DNA from: Bacillota bacterium
Lineage (GTDB): Bacteria; Bacillota_A; Clostridia; Peptostreptococcales; Anaerovoracaceae
Length of the DNA stretch: 6,457 bases
Assembly (NCBI GenBank): GCA_017438085.1
Contig: JAFRWH010000255.1
Location: 1 to 6,457 of the forward strand
Direction: 5' to 3'
This document shows positions 1 to 5,478 of the stretch, in pieces. Numbering within the stretch: the stretch's first letter is position 1; each line of letters opens with the position of its first letter. A program made the position numbers and the translations under genes. The notes beneath the pieces were generated by a model that saw only the letters and a list, made by a program, of their open reading frames with translations, was not told the DNA's origin and did no database searches.

Positions 1-70
1 CCTTTGTACCAAGGCTTCCGTCGATAAAATCCTTCTGCAGATCCACTGCAACGAGTATCTTTTTATTCAT
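1..70 (-). CDS. Isochorismatase/nicotinamidase-like cysteine hydrolase, N-terminal fragment (runs off left edge)
   Basis: Only the first 23 codons are inside the window. The peptide starts MNKKILVAVDLQKDFIDG and continues SLGTK. The hydrophobic strand followed by VDxQxDF is the N-terminal signature of the isochorismatase/nicotinamidase (PncA-like) cysteine hydrolase superfamily. Asp10 would be the first member of the family's Asp-Lys-Cys catalytic triad; the Lys and Cys lie outside the window. The start is well supported by a GGAGGTGG ribosome binding site four to five bases upstream of the ATG. The substrate (nicotinamide, isochorismate, a carbamoyl compound or other amide) cannot be told from the fragment. 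It follows galM on the same strand after a 141-bp gap with its own promoter-like and operator-like sequence, so it is probably a separate transcription unit. Confidence 0.8.
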   Translation of the reverse strand, partial: MNKKILVAVDLQKDFIDGSLGTK

Positions 71-80
71 TTCCACCTCC

Positions 81-106
81 CGGCCGGAAAAACAAATACC
101 CGGCCG
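81..106 (-). other. GC-rich hairpin in the leader of the cysteine hydrolase gene
   Basis: CGGCCGG at 81-87 and CCGGCCG at 100-106 are perfect reverse complements with a 12-nt A-rich loop. The same bases also form a perfect direct repeat, CCCGGCCG, at 79-86 and 99-106. On the minus strand the stem ends immediately before the GGAGGTGG ribosome binding site, so it would lie in the mRNA leader and may influence ribosome access. The structure is seen directly; a regulatory role is inference. Confidence 0.5.
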
Positions 107-110
107 CGTT

Positions 111-127
111 TGTAATAATGTATTACA
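111..127 (-). promoter_or_regulatory. Perfect palindrome, probable repressor operator
   Basis: TGTAATA at 111-117 and TATTACA at 121-127 form a perfect 7-bp inverted repeat with a 3-bp spacer. This is the size and symmetry of a site for a dimeric helix-turn-helix regulator. It covers the candidate -10 box of the cysteine hydrolase promoter, which would suit repression. I do not recognise the regulator family from the half-site alone. Confidence 0.5.
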
Positions 128-145
128 GAAATATTAGCCGGGCAA
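117..145 (-). promoter_or_regulatory. Candidate sigma-A promoter for the cysteine hydrolase gene
   Basis: On the minus strand TTGCCC (140-145) and TACATT (117-122) are separated by 17 bp. Each hexamer matches four of six consensus bases, so the promoter is moderate to weak. The -10 lies inside the 17-bp palindrome. The leader to the ATG would be about 40 nt and contain the GC-rich hairpin at 81-106. Confidence 0.35.
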
Positions 146-211
146 GGATAGTTATTTTTTATACAATTGAATACAGAAATAGAACTTATAAGGCAATTAA
201 TATCCTGGATG

Positions 212-1345
212 CTATATCGCGCTGAAGCGGAATGCAGTAGCACTCTCCCAGATCTCCCCTGCTCTTAGAATCGCCGATGGAAAGTCCGGTTTATTGGGAG
301 CATCCGGGAAGGCCTGAGTTTCCAGGCATACCGCAGAATTCGGTATGTAAAGAGCTCCGCCCTTGCCTTTTACCGGAGCCTCGCTGCCATCTGCTGCAAG
401 CCCCAGGTAGTTGGCGGTATAAAGCTGCAGCCCCGGCCTGTCGGTATACACATCCATGGCGATGCCGCTGGATGGGCAATACAGAGTTGCTGCAAAGGGA
501 AGCCCGGGAAACTTTCCGGCAAGTTCCCCGAAAGCCTCATCACTGCCTCTGAGAACGAAGTTGTGGTCATAGCCTCTTGCTGTCTTCAGCTGAACATCAT
601 CAGCTCCGATTCTTTCTCCCAGCGCATGAGGCTTTGCAAAATCAAAGGGCGTTCCCTCCGTGCTTCTTATCTCGCCTGTAGGTATAAGTCCCGCATCCAC
701 CGGGGTGAAAGCCCCGGAATTGAGCTGAAGAAGCTGAAAAAGCGCCGCCTTCGGACCTGCATCATGCCCTGCCAGATTAAAATAGCTGTGATTGGTCAGG
801 GAAACCACCGTATCCGCCTTCGATCTTGCCCTGTATTCTATGGTAAGAATGCAGCCGGGGCTTTCCTGAGGCTTGTCATTCCCGGGCCCTTCAGCCTTCA
901 GCGTATAGCAGACCTCTGCATACAGGTCTCCAGGGAAGCCGCCGTCGCCATCCGGGCTGAAAATGCTGAAGGTGGCGCTGTTTTCGCTTTCATCCTCCAG
1001 GTTCCAGCAGCAGACGCCAAAGCCCCTGAAGCCTCCGTGCAGACTGTTTGGACCATTGTTGGGCTCCAGACTGTATTCAGTTCCGTCCAGTGTAAATCTG
1101 GAGCCTCCTATGCGGTTTGCAAAGCGTCCGGGCACCGCTCCGAGATGCTCGCCATGCTGTCCCAAATAGCCTTCAATATCGTCAAAGCCCAGGACCACAT
1201 CCAGCGGCTTTCCGCTCCTGTCCGTCACCACAAGGCTCCTTACCGAAGCCCCGTATTCGATTATCTCACAGGAAAAAGGCCCATCCTGGAGGTGGGCCAG
1301 TTTTACTTCTCTGCCATCAGGCATATATCCGAATATTCTGCTCAT
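212..1345 (-). CDS. galM: Aldose 1-epimerase (mutarotase)
   Basis: This cytoplasmic enzyme interconverts alpha and beta anomers of galactose, glucose or related aldoses before phosphorylation. The product is 377 aa from the ATG at 1345, slightly longer than typical GalM. All landmark residues are visible (numbered from that Met): Arg78 in GRFANRIGG, His103 in LHGG, His186 in TNHSYFNLAG, Asp260 in GYDHN and the catalytic-base Glu342 in LETQAFPDAPN. The spacing matches the Lactococcus enzyme early in the chain. A possible GTG start at 1360 is less likely: the ATG at 1345 has AGGTGA about 11 nt upstream, whereas the GTG has none. That Shine-Dalgarno contains the stop codon of the upstream cupin gene, so the two are probably translationally coupled. 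No clear terminator follows. The ORF is intact. Its sugar within this operon is unknown. Confidence 0.93.
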   Translation of the reverse strand: MSRIFGYMPDGREVKLAHLQDGPFSCEIIEYGASVRSLVVTDRSGKPLDVVLGFDDIEGYLGQHGEHLGAVPGRFANRIGGSRFTLDGTEYSLEPNNGPNSLHGGFRGFGVCCWNLEDESENSATFSIFSPDGDGGFPGDLYAEVCYTLKAEGPGNDKPQESPGCILTIEYRARSKADTVVSLTNHSYFNLAGHDAGPKAALFQLLQLNSGAFTPVDAGLIPTGEIRSTEGTPFDFAKPHALGERIGADDVQLKTARGYDHNFVLRGSDEAFGELAGKFPGLPFAATLYCPSSGIAMDVYTDRPGLQLYTANYLGLAADGSEAPVKGKGGALYIPNSAVCLETQAFPDAPNKPDFPSAILRAGEIWESATAFRFSAI

Positions 1346-1356
1346 ATCAGTTCTGA

Positions 1357-1362
1357 TCACCT
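1357..1362 (-). promoter_or_regulatory. galM Shine-Dalgarno overlapping the cupin stop codon
   Basis: AGGTGA lies 11 nt before the ATG at 1345 and includes the TGA stop (1357-1359) of the cupin gene. It decides the galM start in favour of 1345 over the upstream GTG at 1360 and implies that ribosomes ending on the cupin reinitiate on galM. Confidence 0.6.
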
Positions 1363-1812
1363 GCTGTAAGCGCCGCCCTCGTACTTGCCCGCCGTCACCA
1401 CGGAAAAGTGGAATATGGGCTTATCCACTCTTTTTATCGACAGCCTCATGTGAGGCATGCCTGCGGGTATAAAGATGAGGCTGCTTTTTGTTATACGGTG
1501 TTCCTCTCCGTTGATGGTGGCGATTATCTCTGCATGAAGCTCATAAGGATCTGCAGGGTCGCTGCCGAAAAAGCCTATGAGCTCGTCGCTGTCATGGGCG
1601 TGCTCCTCAAAGACCGGGTCGCGCTCCGGCACCGCATGATACCAGGCTGTATTCATCTGAAAAGAACCCGGACACACATTGTCGTCTATCCAGAGTATGC
1701 GGTTGGAAAACTTCCTGTACATCTCCCTGAACTCGGGAGTCCCGGTCTGGGGGTCCTGAAGATCCTGGATTATATACTTTCCGTATTCGCCATCGTTATT
1801 TTCGAAAATCAT
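1357..1812 (-). CDS. Small single-domain cupin protein, unknown substrate
   Basis: The 151-aa product has both cupin motifs. Motif 1 is HAHDSDELIGFFG, with metal ligands His71, His73 and Glu77. Motif 2 is IPAGMPH, with Pro116, Gly118 and the fourth ligand His121. All four metal ligands of the classic cupin site are present, so a metal-dependent isomerase, epimerase or dioxygenase activity or a sugar-binding role is possible. There is no signal peptide, transmembrane segment or DNA-binding domain. The start is supported by AAGGAG 8 nt upstream of the ATG. It follows the LOG gene by 33 nt and runs into the galM Shine-Dalgarno, so it belongs to the same operon. Position next to a mutarotase and near a sugar-acid dehydratase suggests a carbohydrate step, but the exact reaction is not readable from sequence. 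Confidence 0.8.
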   Translation of the reverse strand: MIFENNDGEYGKYIIQDLQDPQTGTPEFREMYRKFSNRILWIDDNVCPGSFQMNTAWYHAVPERDPVFEEHAHDSDELIGFFGSDPADPYELHAEIIATINGEEHRITKSSLIFIPAGMPHMRLSIKRVDKPIFHFSVVTAGKYEGGAYSR

Positions 1813-1845
1813 TCTCAGAGCTCCTTCAAAGCGCGCTTCTGCAGC

Positions 1846-2445
1846 TTATTCTTCCTCATCAGTGCGAAGCTTGTTCAGTTTGTTGTTCTTCTCCTCGATC
1901 TCTCTTGCTATAGCGTCCAGTATTTCCTCCGAATCGCTCAGGCAGGCAAACATTCCGGGCACATAATCCCTTACGAATCTCTTTTCTTCGCACTTCTGAA
2001 TAAAGTCCACCAGTTCTGTGTAGTAATCGCTGATATTGAACAGAACTATGGGCTTCTGATGCCTGTTCAGGTCCTTAAGGGTCAGGATCTGGAAAAACTC
2101 ATCGAAGGTTCCTATGCCGCCGGGGCAGATTATGAAGGCGTCAGCGTTATCCTCCATGATCTTCTTTCTGTCCGACATGTTATCGGTCCTTATGACGGTA
2201 TCGGATTCGAATATAGGCTCCCGCTGGTCCATCCATGTGGGGACCACGCCGATGACCTCTCCGCCGCCGTCCTTTACGCCTCTTGCCACAGCGCCCATAA
2301 GTCCGGACGCTCCGCCTCCGTAGATGAGTTTCCAGCCCCGGCCGGCAATAGCCTGCCCGAGCCCGTAGACCTGCCTGATATAGAGATCGTCAATAGCGTC
2401 GCTGGCTGCACCGTACATGCAGACTGTTATGCTCTTATTATACAT
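1846..2445 (-). CDS. LOG family protein (TIGR00730-type nucleoside 5'-monophosphate phosphoribohydrolase)
   Basis: The 199-aa product has the full LOG (Lonely guy, lysine-decarboxylase-like Rossmann) layout: a first glycine-containing loop YGAAS (11-15), YGGG (42-45) followed by GLMGAVARG, and the signature PGGIGTFDE (108-116). Arg93 in MSDRK and Glu116 correspond to the catalytic Arg and Glu of characterised LOG enzymes, which release free base from cytokinin riboside or AMP-like 5'-monophosphates. Old annotations as lysine decarboxylase are considered wrong for this family. The first loop reads YGAAS where many homologues have YCGSS, a modest variation. The ATG is preceded by GGAGGT at 9-nt spacing. 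The charged C-terminal tail (NKLNKLRTDEEE) is probably flexible. The gene sits between the hydrolase gene (43-nt gap) and the cupin. Its link to sugar metabolism is unclear. Confidence 0.9.
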   Translation of the reverse strand: MYNKSITVCMYGAASDAIDDLYIRQVYGLGQAIAGRGWKLIYGGGASGLMGAVARGVKDGGGEVIGVVPTWMDQREPIFESDTVIRTDNMSDRKKIMEDNADAFIICPGGIGTFDEFFQILTLKDLNRHQKPIVLFNISDYYTELVDFIQKCEEKRFVRDYVPGMFACLSDSEEILDAIAREIEEKNNKLNKLRTDEEE

Positions 2446-2488
2446 TTTTATGAGACCTCCTATCTTGTTTATGTATGATTATTGTAAA

Positions 2489-3590
2489 CTATGATAGCTG
2501 CTTTTGCAATAGCCACTCACTTACATAATCAAAGCAGGCGCCAAGAGCATTGCCCCATTTCGGATCCGCTGTGAAATTGTGTCCTATGCCTTCAGCGAAG
2601 GCCAGAGTCTTGTCCTTCGCATTCACTGCTCTGTCCATAAGCTGTTCAGCTGTAATGTATTCATAGCCTGCAGTAAGTCCCATCAGAAGCATAGGACAGG
2701 AGATATGTGCGATGTTGCCCATGCCGGTGCAGTAGCTGCTGTCCCAGTCCACATTTCTTACGCCGTTCTCATCCACGCACAGACCGGGCAGCGCCCGAAC
2801 AGCGGAGTTGTCCAGAAACATTCTGACAGTGGTATTAAGAACGCCCATGCTGCAGCGGCTGCTGGCATCAATAAGCATGTCTCTGCTTCTTACGCAGGGA
2901 ACTGTCTGGACTGTTATGCTGCCGTCACCGTGGATCAGCGGCCATTCTCCCCTCGTGCGTGAAAGCAGTCTGTCCAGCTGGGGGAATATCTTGTTGCAGG
3001 GCTTGGTCTGATTCCCTCCGGGAATGATAAAAGGTTCGTCATCTGTATACAGTCCCTTGCCCTGTTCTATAAGACTTATGCGGTCCTGAGCATGCTTTAT
3101 CAGCCGGTCCATCCTTAGCCGCTGTCCCTCCCAGAAGCGCTTAAGGAACTCATCTGAAGGGTGAGGCTCCTCTGTTCCTGCGATGCCGTTTGCAGGATCC
3201 ATAACATCCAGCGACGGATCGCGCTTTGCGGGGTCGCTTTCGTCGACTATTGAAGGATCCAGAGACAGAAGGCTCATTGCGCCGTTGCCGTAATTTGCAT
3301 CTATAAGCATCAGGCCATCAGCAGGTCTGAAGGGACCGATATCCGGCAGCTTTATTATCTTTTCAAGCCCTTGAAATACTGCTATGCCCTTTTCCGCTAC
3401 AGCCTGATAAGCGGTCATAAGAGTAGCCCCGCCGCTGTGGCCGAGGAGAACTATCTTCTCCGTGCCGTTCCAGCCCGCAGCAAGTTCAACTATCTGCGAC
3501 AACTGCTGCCTTTTCTGCGCAGATCCGGGGTTCGTAAACCATGCAGGGTATCCTGCCGCCTACCATCATATATGTTCTTCTGATCTCCAT
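2489..3590 (-). pseudogene. Alpha/beta hydrolase gene with out-of-frame internal deletion near the 5' end
   Basis: The long open part (3502 to 2489, about 337 aa) has the nucleophile elbow GHSGG (Ser23 in that numbering) after the strand KIVLL, and the C-terminal catalytic His308 in EGIGHNF, as in alpha/beta hydrolases acting on esters or lactones. It opens only with a TTG lacking a good ribosome site and has about 22 residues before Ser, where the family normally has about 100. Upstream, an ATG at 3588-3590 with GAGGG 7 nt before it starts a second frame: MEIRRTYMMVGGRIP, then MVYEPR and AEKAAVV. That looks like a genuine N-terminus but stops at 3486-3488. The frames differ by one base and meet around 3490-3510. 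Strands beta3-4, helix A and the oxyanion region (about 45 residues) appear missing, so I infer a deletion with frameshift. The true start lies 15 nt after the SDR stop, in operon position. An assembly error is the alternative. Confidence 0.7.
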
Positions 3591-3605
3591 AGCTCTGCCC
3601 TCTGT

Positions 3606-4346
3606 CTAAATGTTAAGACCGCCGCTGAGCGACAGTATCTGGCCGGTCACAAAGGACGACTCCTCGCTGGCCAGAAAAGCGATCAGCGCGCCGTAATCAT
3701 CAGCGCTGCCAAGCCTGCCCAGCGGAACAAGCGGTTCGATGGTCTTTACGTCAAGATCCTGAGAACCCTCATGATAAGGATGATCCGCAATCATGCCGGA
3801 CCTTGCCACGCAATTGACCGTTATTCCTTTTGGGGCGAGCTGCCTTGCCAATACTTTTGTAAGGCTCATCAGAGCGCCGTTTGCCATGCTGTCCGCTATG
3901 CTTTCTTCCATGAATCCGTTCTGCGCCCCAGCCGATGCCGTAAAAATAATGCTGGGAGCCCTGCTCTTTTCAAGATAAGGGATGGCCTCCTTCCTCATCC
4001 AGAGCTCATCTGCCGCGTGATCCAGCTTCTTTCTGACCTGAGCCAGGTCAACATCAGCTGCATATGCGGGAGCGCTCATGGACCCGGTGGAATTGATCAC
4101 CACATCCACAGAACCGAACTGTTCCATTACTTCAGGAAAGACCGCATGATCCCCTTCTTTATTGCTCATGGCTACTACCTTGCCCGGGCAGTCCCTGCAA
4201 AGCTCAGCAACTTCCTTTGCGCTGTCCGGACTGTGAGTGACCATAACCACATTCATTCCTCCGTCTGCCAGAGCTTTCACCGCTCCGCGGCCGATAAGCC
4301 CGGCTGCACCTGCAAAAACGCAGGTCCGTCCTTGTAATGTCTGCAT
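3606..4346 (-). CDS. Short-chain dehydrogenase/reductase-fold protein lacking the YxxxK catalytic pair
   Basis: The 246-aa product has classical SDR length and order. It shows a dinucleotide-binding loop GAAGLIG (13-19, GxxGxxG rather than the classical TGxxxGxG), a VINSTG strand end (83-88, in place of NNAG), the catalytic-type Ser138 in TASAG, and a typical C-terminus with FLASEESSFVTGQ then LSGG. However, where the family has YxxxK, the aligned residues are Asp152 and Asn156 (in IADSMANGALMSLTK), and the usual helix-4 Asn position is Asp/His near 109. Only Ser of the Asn-Ser-Tyr-Lys tetrad remains. Normal hydride transfer chemistry is therefore doubtful; a divergent clade, a binding protein or an inactivated paralogue are all possible. 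The ATG has AGGAGGG 7 nt upstream and a TATAAT-containing promoter close by. A relic of a paralogous start lies at 5403-5435. Confidence 0.82.
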   Translation of the reverse strand: MQTLQGRTCVFAGAAGLIGRGAVKALADGGMNVVMVTHSPDSAKEVAELCRDCPGKVVAMSNKEGDHAVFPEVMEQFGSVDVVINSTGSMSAPAYAADVDLAQVRKKLDHAADELWMRKEAIPYLEKSRAPSIIFTASAGAQNGFMEESIADSMANGALMSLTKVLARQLAPKGITVNCVARSGMIADHPYHEGSQDLDVKTIEPLVPLGRLGSADDYGALIAFLASEESSFVTGQILSLSGGLNI

Positions 4347-4353
4347 AATAAAA

Positions 4354-4383
4354 CCCTCCTGTTTTTTTTATTATACAGAAGGG
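4354..4383 (-). promoter_or_regulatory. Hairpin enclosing the -10 box and the SDR Shine-Dalgarno
   Basis: CCCTCCTG (4354-4361) and CAGAAGGG (4376-4383) can pair with a single C-A mismatch around a 14-nt T/A loop. On the minus strand the loop contains TATAAT and the 3' arm is the AGGAGGG ribosome binding site of the SDR. RNA made from this promoter lacks the 5' arm, whereas read-through RNA from further upstream would contain both arms and could hide the Shine-Dalgarno. The sequence symmetry is seen; the regulatory consequence is inference. Confidence 0.5.
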
Positions 4384-4399
4384 TTCGGATTCATGTAAG
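4370..4399 (-). promoter_or_regulatory. Promoter for the SDR-hydrolase-LOG-cupin-galM operon
   Basis: On the minus strand there is a perfect TATAAT (4370-4375) with CTTACA (4394-4399) 18 bp upstream, matching four of six -35 bases. A run of eight A residues follows the -10, and transcription would begin just before the AGGAGGG ribosome binding site, giving a leader of only about 15-20 nt. It is the only strong promoter-like sequence seen upstream of the five-gene minus-strand run. Confidence 0.55.
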
Positions 4400-4458
4400 T
4401 GATTTTTGTTAGCTCCGGCCTCTTTTAAATATAGCATATTATCCTGTTTGGCAGGGCT

Positions 4459-4531
4459 CAGGAACTTCTTTATGGAAAGCTTGGTAAAATCACAGGACAT
4501 AAAGTAGCTGCACGCTTGACATAAGTTCCTG
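4459..4531. repeat. Nested inverted repeats upstream of mscS
   Basis: CAGGAACTT (4459-4467) is the perfect reverse complement of AAGTTCCTG (4523-4531). Nested inside, CTTTATG (4468-4474) pairs perfectly with CATAAAG (4498-4504). The outer right arm lies between the -35 and -10 of the mscS promoter. In RNA from upstream this would fold as a two-part stem; in DNA it could be paired regulator sites. It lies in the 234-bp gap (4347-4580) between SDR and mscS, where no further gene is supported. Confidence 0.45.
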
Positions 4532-4544
4532 TATAGTTGATAAT
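4516..4544 (+). promoter_or_regulatory. mscS promoter (sigma-A type)
   Basis: A perfect TTGACA (4516-4521) and GATAAT (4539-4544, five of six) are separated by the ideal 17 bp. Transcription should begin near 4551, leaving a 5' leader of about 30 nt with AGGGGGT (4567-4573) as the ribosome binding site. This is the strongest promoter match in the window and shows that mscS carries its own expression signals. Confidence 0.8.
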
Positions 4545-4580
4545 TCGAATCAGAAAATATAATTACAGGGGGTACCCATA

Positions 4581-5378
4581 ATGGATTACGAAACACTCAA
4601 ACAATTCCTGACAACAGCCGGTGTGAATCTGCTCTTTGGAATCATCATACTTATAGTAGGGCTCTTTATCGTCAACTGGGTCGTCAAATTCCTTAGAAAG
4701 AGCAATGTTTTTACAAAACTGGAGCCTTCTCTTCAGAGCTTTTTCCTCAACACCATAAAACTGATACTGACAGTTATCGTGGTGCTTTCAGCAGCTAACG
4801 TGATCGGAGTGCCTCTCACCTCCATCATCACCATCTTCGCATCTGCCGGGGTCGCAGTCAGCCTTGGCATGCAGGGTGCCCTGGGTAATCTGGTTGGCGG
4901 TATAACTCTGCTTATACTTAAACCCATCAAAGTGGGTGAATTTGTCCGCATCGGAGACCACGTAGGCTTTGTAAAGACCATTGGTGCCTTCTACACTGAG
5001 ATAAAGACCAAGGATGCCACTCTGATCAGTCTGCCCAACAGCGCACTAACAAATACTGCTATCATCAACTACACCAGAGAAGGCAACCGTCGCGTGCAAG
5101 TGAGCTTCCAGGTGGCTTACGGGTCTGATATCGACACTGTAAAGCGTGTGCTTAAGGAAGTTGCAGACGGCTTCGATCTGGTGCTGGCAGATCCGCCTTC
5201 AAAGGTAGTGCTGGACAAGCTCAACAATTCCAGCATGGAATTCGAGGTCAGGGCTTGGACTCCGGCTGCAAACTACAGCAAAGTCCTCAAGTATATTACA
5301 GAAGCCGGCAAAAAGGCTCTGGATGCAGAAGGCATACATATACCTTTCCAGCAGATGGATGTCCACATCAAGCAGTAA
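4581..5378 (+). CDS. mscS: Small-conductance mechanosensitive channel, MscS family
   Basis: The 265-aa product is a basic MscS-type channel (E. coli MscS is 286 aa), which releases osmolytes when membrane tension rises on hypo-osmotic shock. It has a short N-terminus, TM1 at about 14-38, TM2 at about 53-76 and the pore-lining TM3 at about 80-114. TM3 carries the Gly/Ala-packed stretch GVAVSLGMQGALGNLVGG and then the beta-domain entry KPIKVGEFVRIG. The cytoplasmic part contains LPNSALTNTAIINYTREG (about 151-168), the conserved PN-S loop, then the alpha/beta cage region and ends IHIPFQ. The start is fixed by AGGGGGT 7 nt upstream and a strong promoter. It is the only plus-strand gene, is flanked by direct repeats of an SDR promoter, and ends just before a hairpin terminator. 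No defects are visible. Confidence 0.95.
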   Translation: MDYETLKQFLTTAGVNLLFGIIILIVGLFIVNWVVKFLRKSNVFTKLEPSLQSFFLNTIKLILTVIVVLSAANVIGVPLTSIITIFASAGVAVSLGMQGALGNLVGGITLLILKPIKVGEFVRIGDHVGFVKTIGAFYTEIKTKDATLISLPNSALTNTAIINYTREGNRRVQVSFQVAYGSDIDTVKRVLKEVADGFDLVLADPPSKVVLDKLNNSSMEFEVRAWTPAANYSKVLKYITEAGKKALDAEGIHIPFQQMDVHIKQ

Positions 5379-5402
5379 ACTGCAGGACAGCAAATATAAA
5401 GA

Positions 5403-5435
5403 AAAAACGCAGGTCCTGCCATTTAATGTCTGCAT
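5403..5435 (-). pseudogene. Relic of an SDR gene start (11 codons)
   Basis: With its own AGGAGGG site, the minus strand reads MQTLNGRTCVF, compared with MQTLQGRTCVF at the start of the complete SDR. The four base differences give one amino-acid change (Gln to Asn) and two silent changes (Gly and Arg codons), a pattern that suggests both copies were once translated. After codon 11 the frame continues as unrelated sequence antisense to the 3' end of mscS, with no SDR features, so I treat it as a remnant and not as a working gene. Confidence 0.65.
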
Positions 5436-5438
5436 AAT

Positions 5439-5478
5439 AAAACCCTCCTGTTTTTTTAATTATACAGAAGGGTTTTTT
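5439..5478 (+). terminator. Rho-independent terminator of mscS
   Basis: AAAACCCTCCTG (5439-5450) pairs with CAGAAGGGTTTT (5465-5476) with one C-A mismatch and a 14-nt A/T loop, followed by a run of six T residues. It lies 61 nt after the mscS stop. On the minus strand the same stem ends in TTTTATT, so it may also weakly end transcription from the dehydratase gene. The same bases double as the duplicated SDR promoter and ribosome site. Confidence 0.6.

Larger units (their letters stand above)
4313..4399. repeat. Direct repeat, left copy (SDR promoter, hairpin, SD and first codons)
   Basis: This copy pairs with 5402-5486 at an offset of 1089 bp. The core 4335-4385 matches 5424-5474 at 50 of 51 positions. 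To the left the match continues through the SDR codons with four substitutions; to the right a TCATGTAAG block is shared after a 2-bp length difference. The two copies flank mscS in the same orientation. Confidence 0.9.

Noticed and set aside
1346..1360. GTG start for galM at 1360
   Set aside because: It has no ribosome site and would start inside the cupin stop region; the ATG at 1345 has AGGTGA upstream and fits the usual GalM N-terminus.
563..1369. Plus-strand reading frame of 268 codons
   Set aside because: It is the shadow of galM; the galM frame carries all catalytic residues.
1408..2478. Long plus-strand reading frame of 356 codons
   Set aside because: It is antisense to the LOG and cupin genes, both of which have clear family motifs and ribosome sites. 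Its own product shows no recognisable motif or ribosome site.
2446..2488. Possible promoter (TTTACA) before the LOG gene
   Set aside because: No acceptable -10 lies at proper spacing before the ribosome site in this short gap; read-through from the SDR promoter is simpler.
2646..2664. TGTAATGTATTCA sequence similar to the left-edge palindrome
   Set aside because: It is imperfect and lies inside the hydrolase coding region, so resemblance is probably chance.
3462..4337. Plus-strand reading frame of 291 codons
   Set aside because: It runs antisense to the SDR gene, has a composition rich in Cys, His and Arg typical of shadow frames, and lacks a ribosome site.
4204..4596. Minus-strand reading frame of 130 codons covering the mscS upstream region
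   Set aside because: It overlaps the mscS promoter and start and then the SDR start in another frame, with no motif or ribosome site. It is open only because the gap is A/T rich.
5199..5435. 78-codon minus-strand frame beginning with the SDR-like peptide
   Set aside because: Only the first 11 codons resemble the SDR. The remainder is antisense to mscS, so I annotated just the relic.
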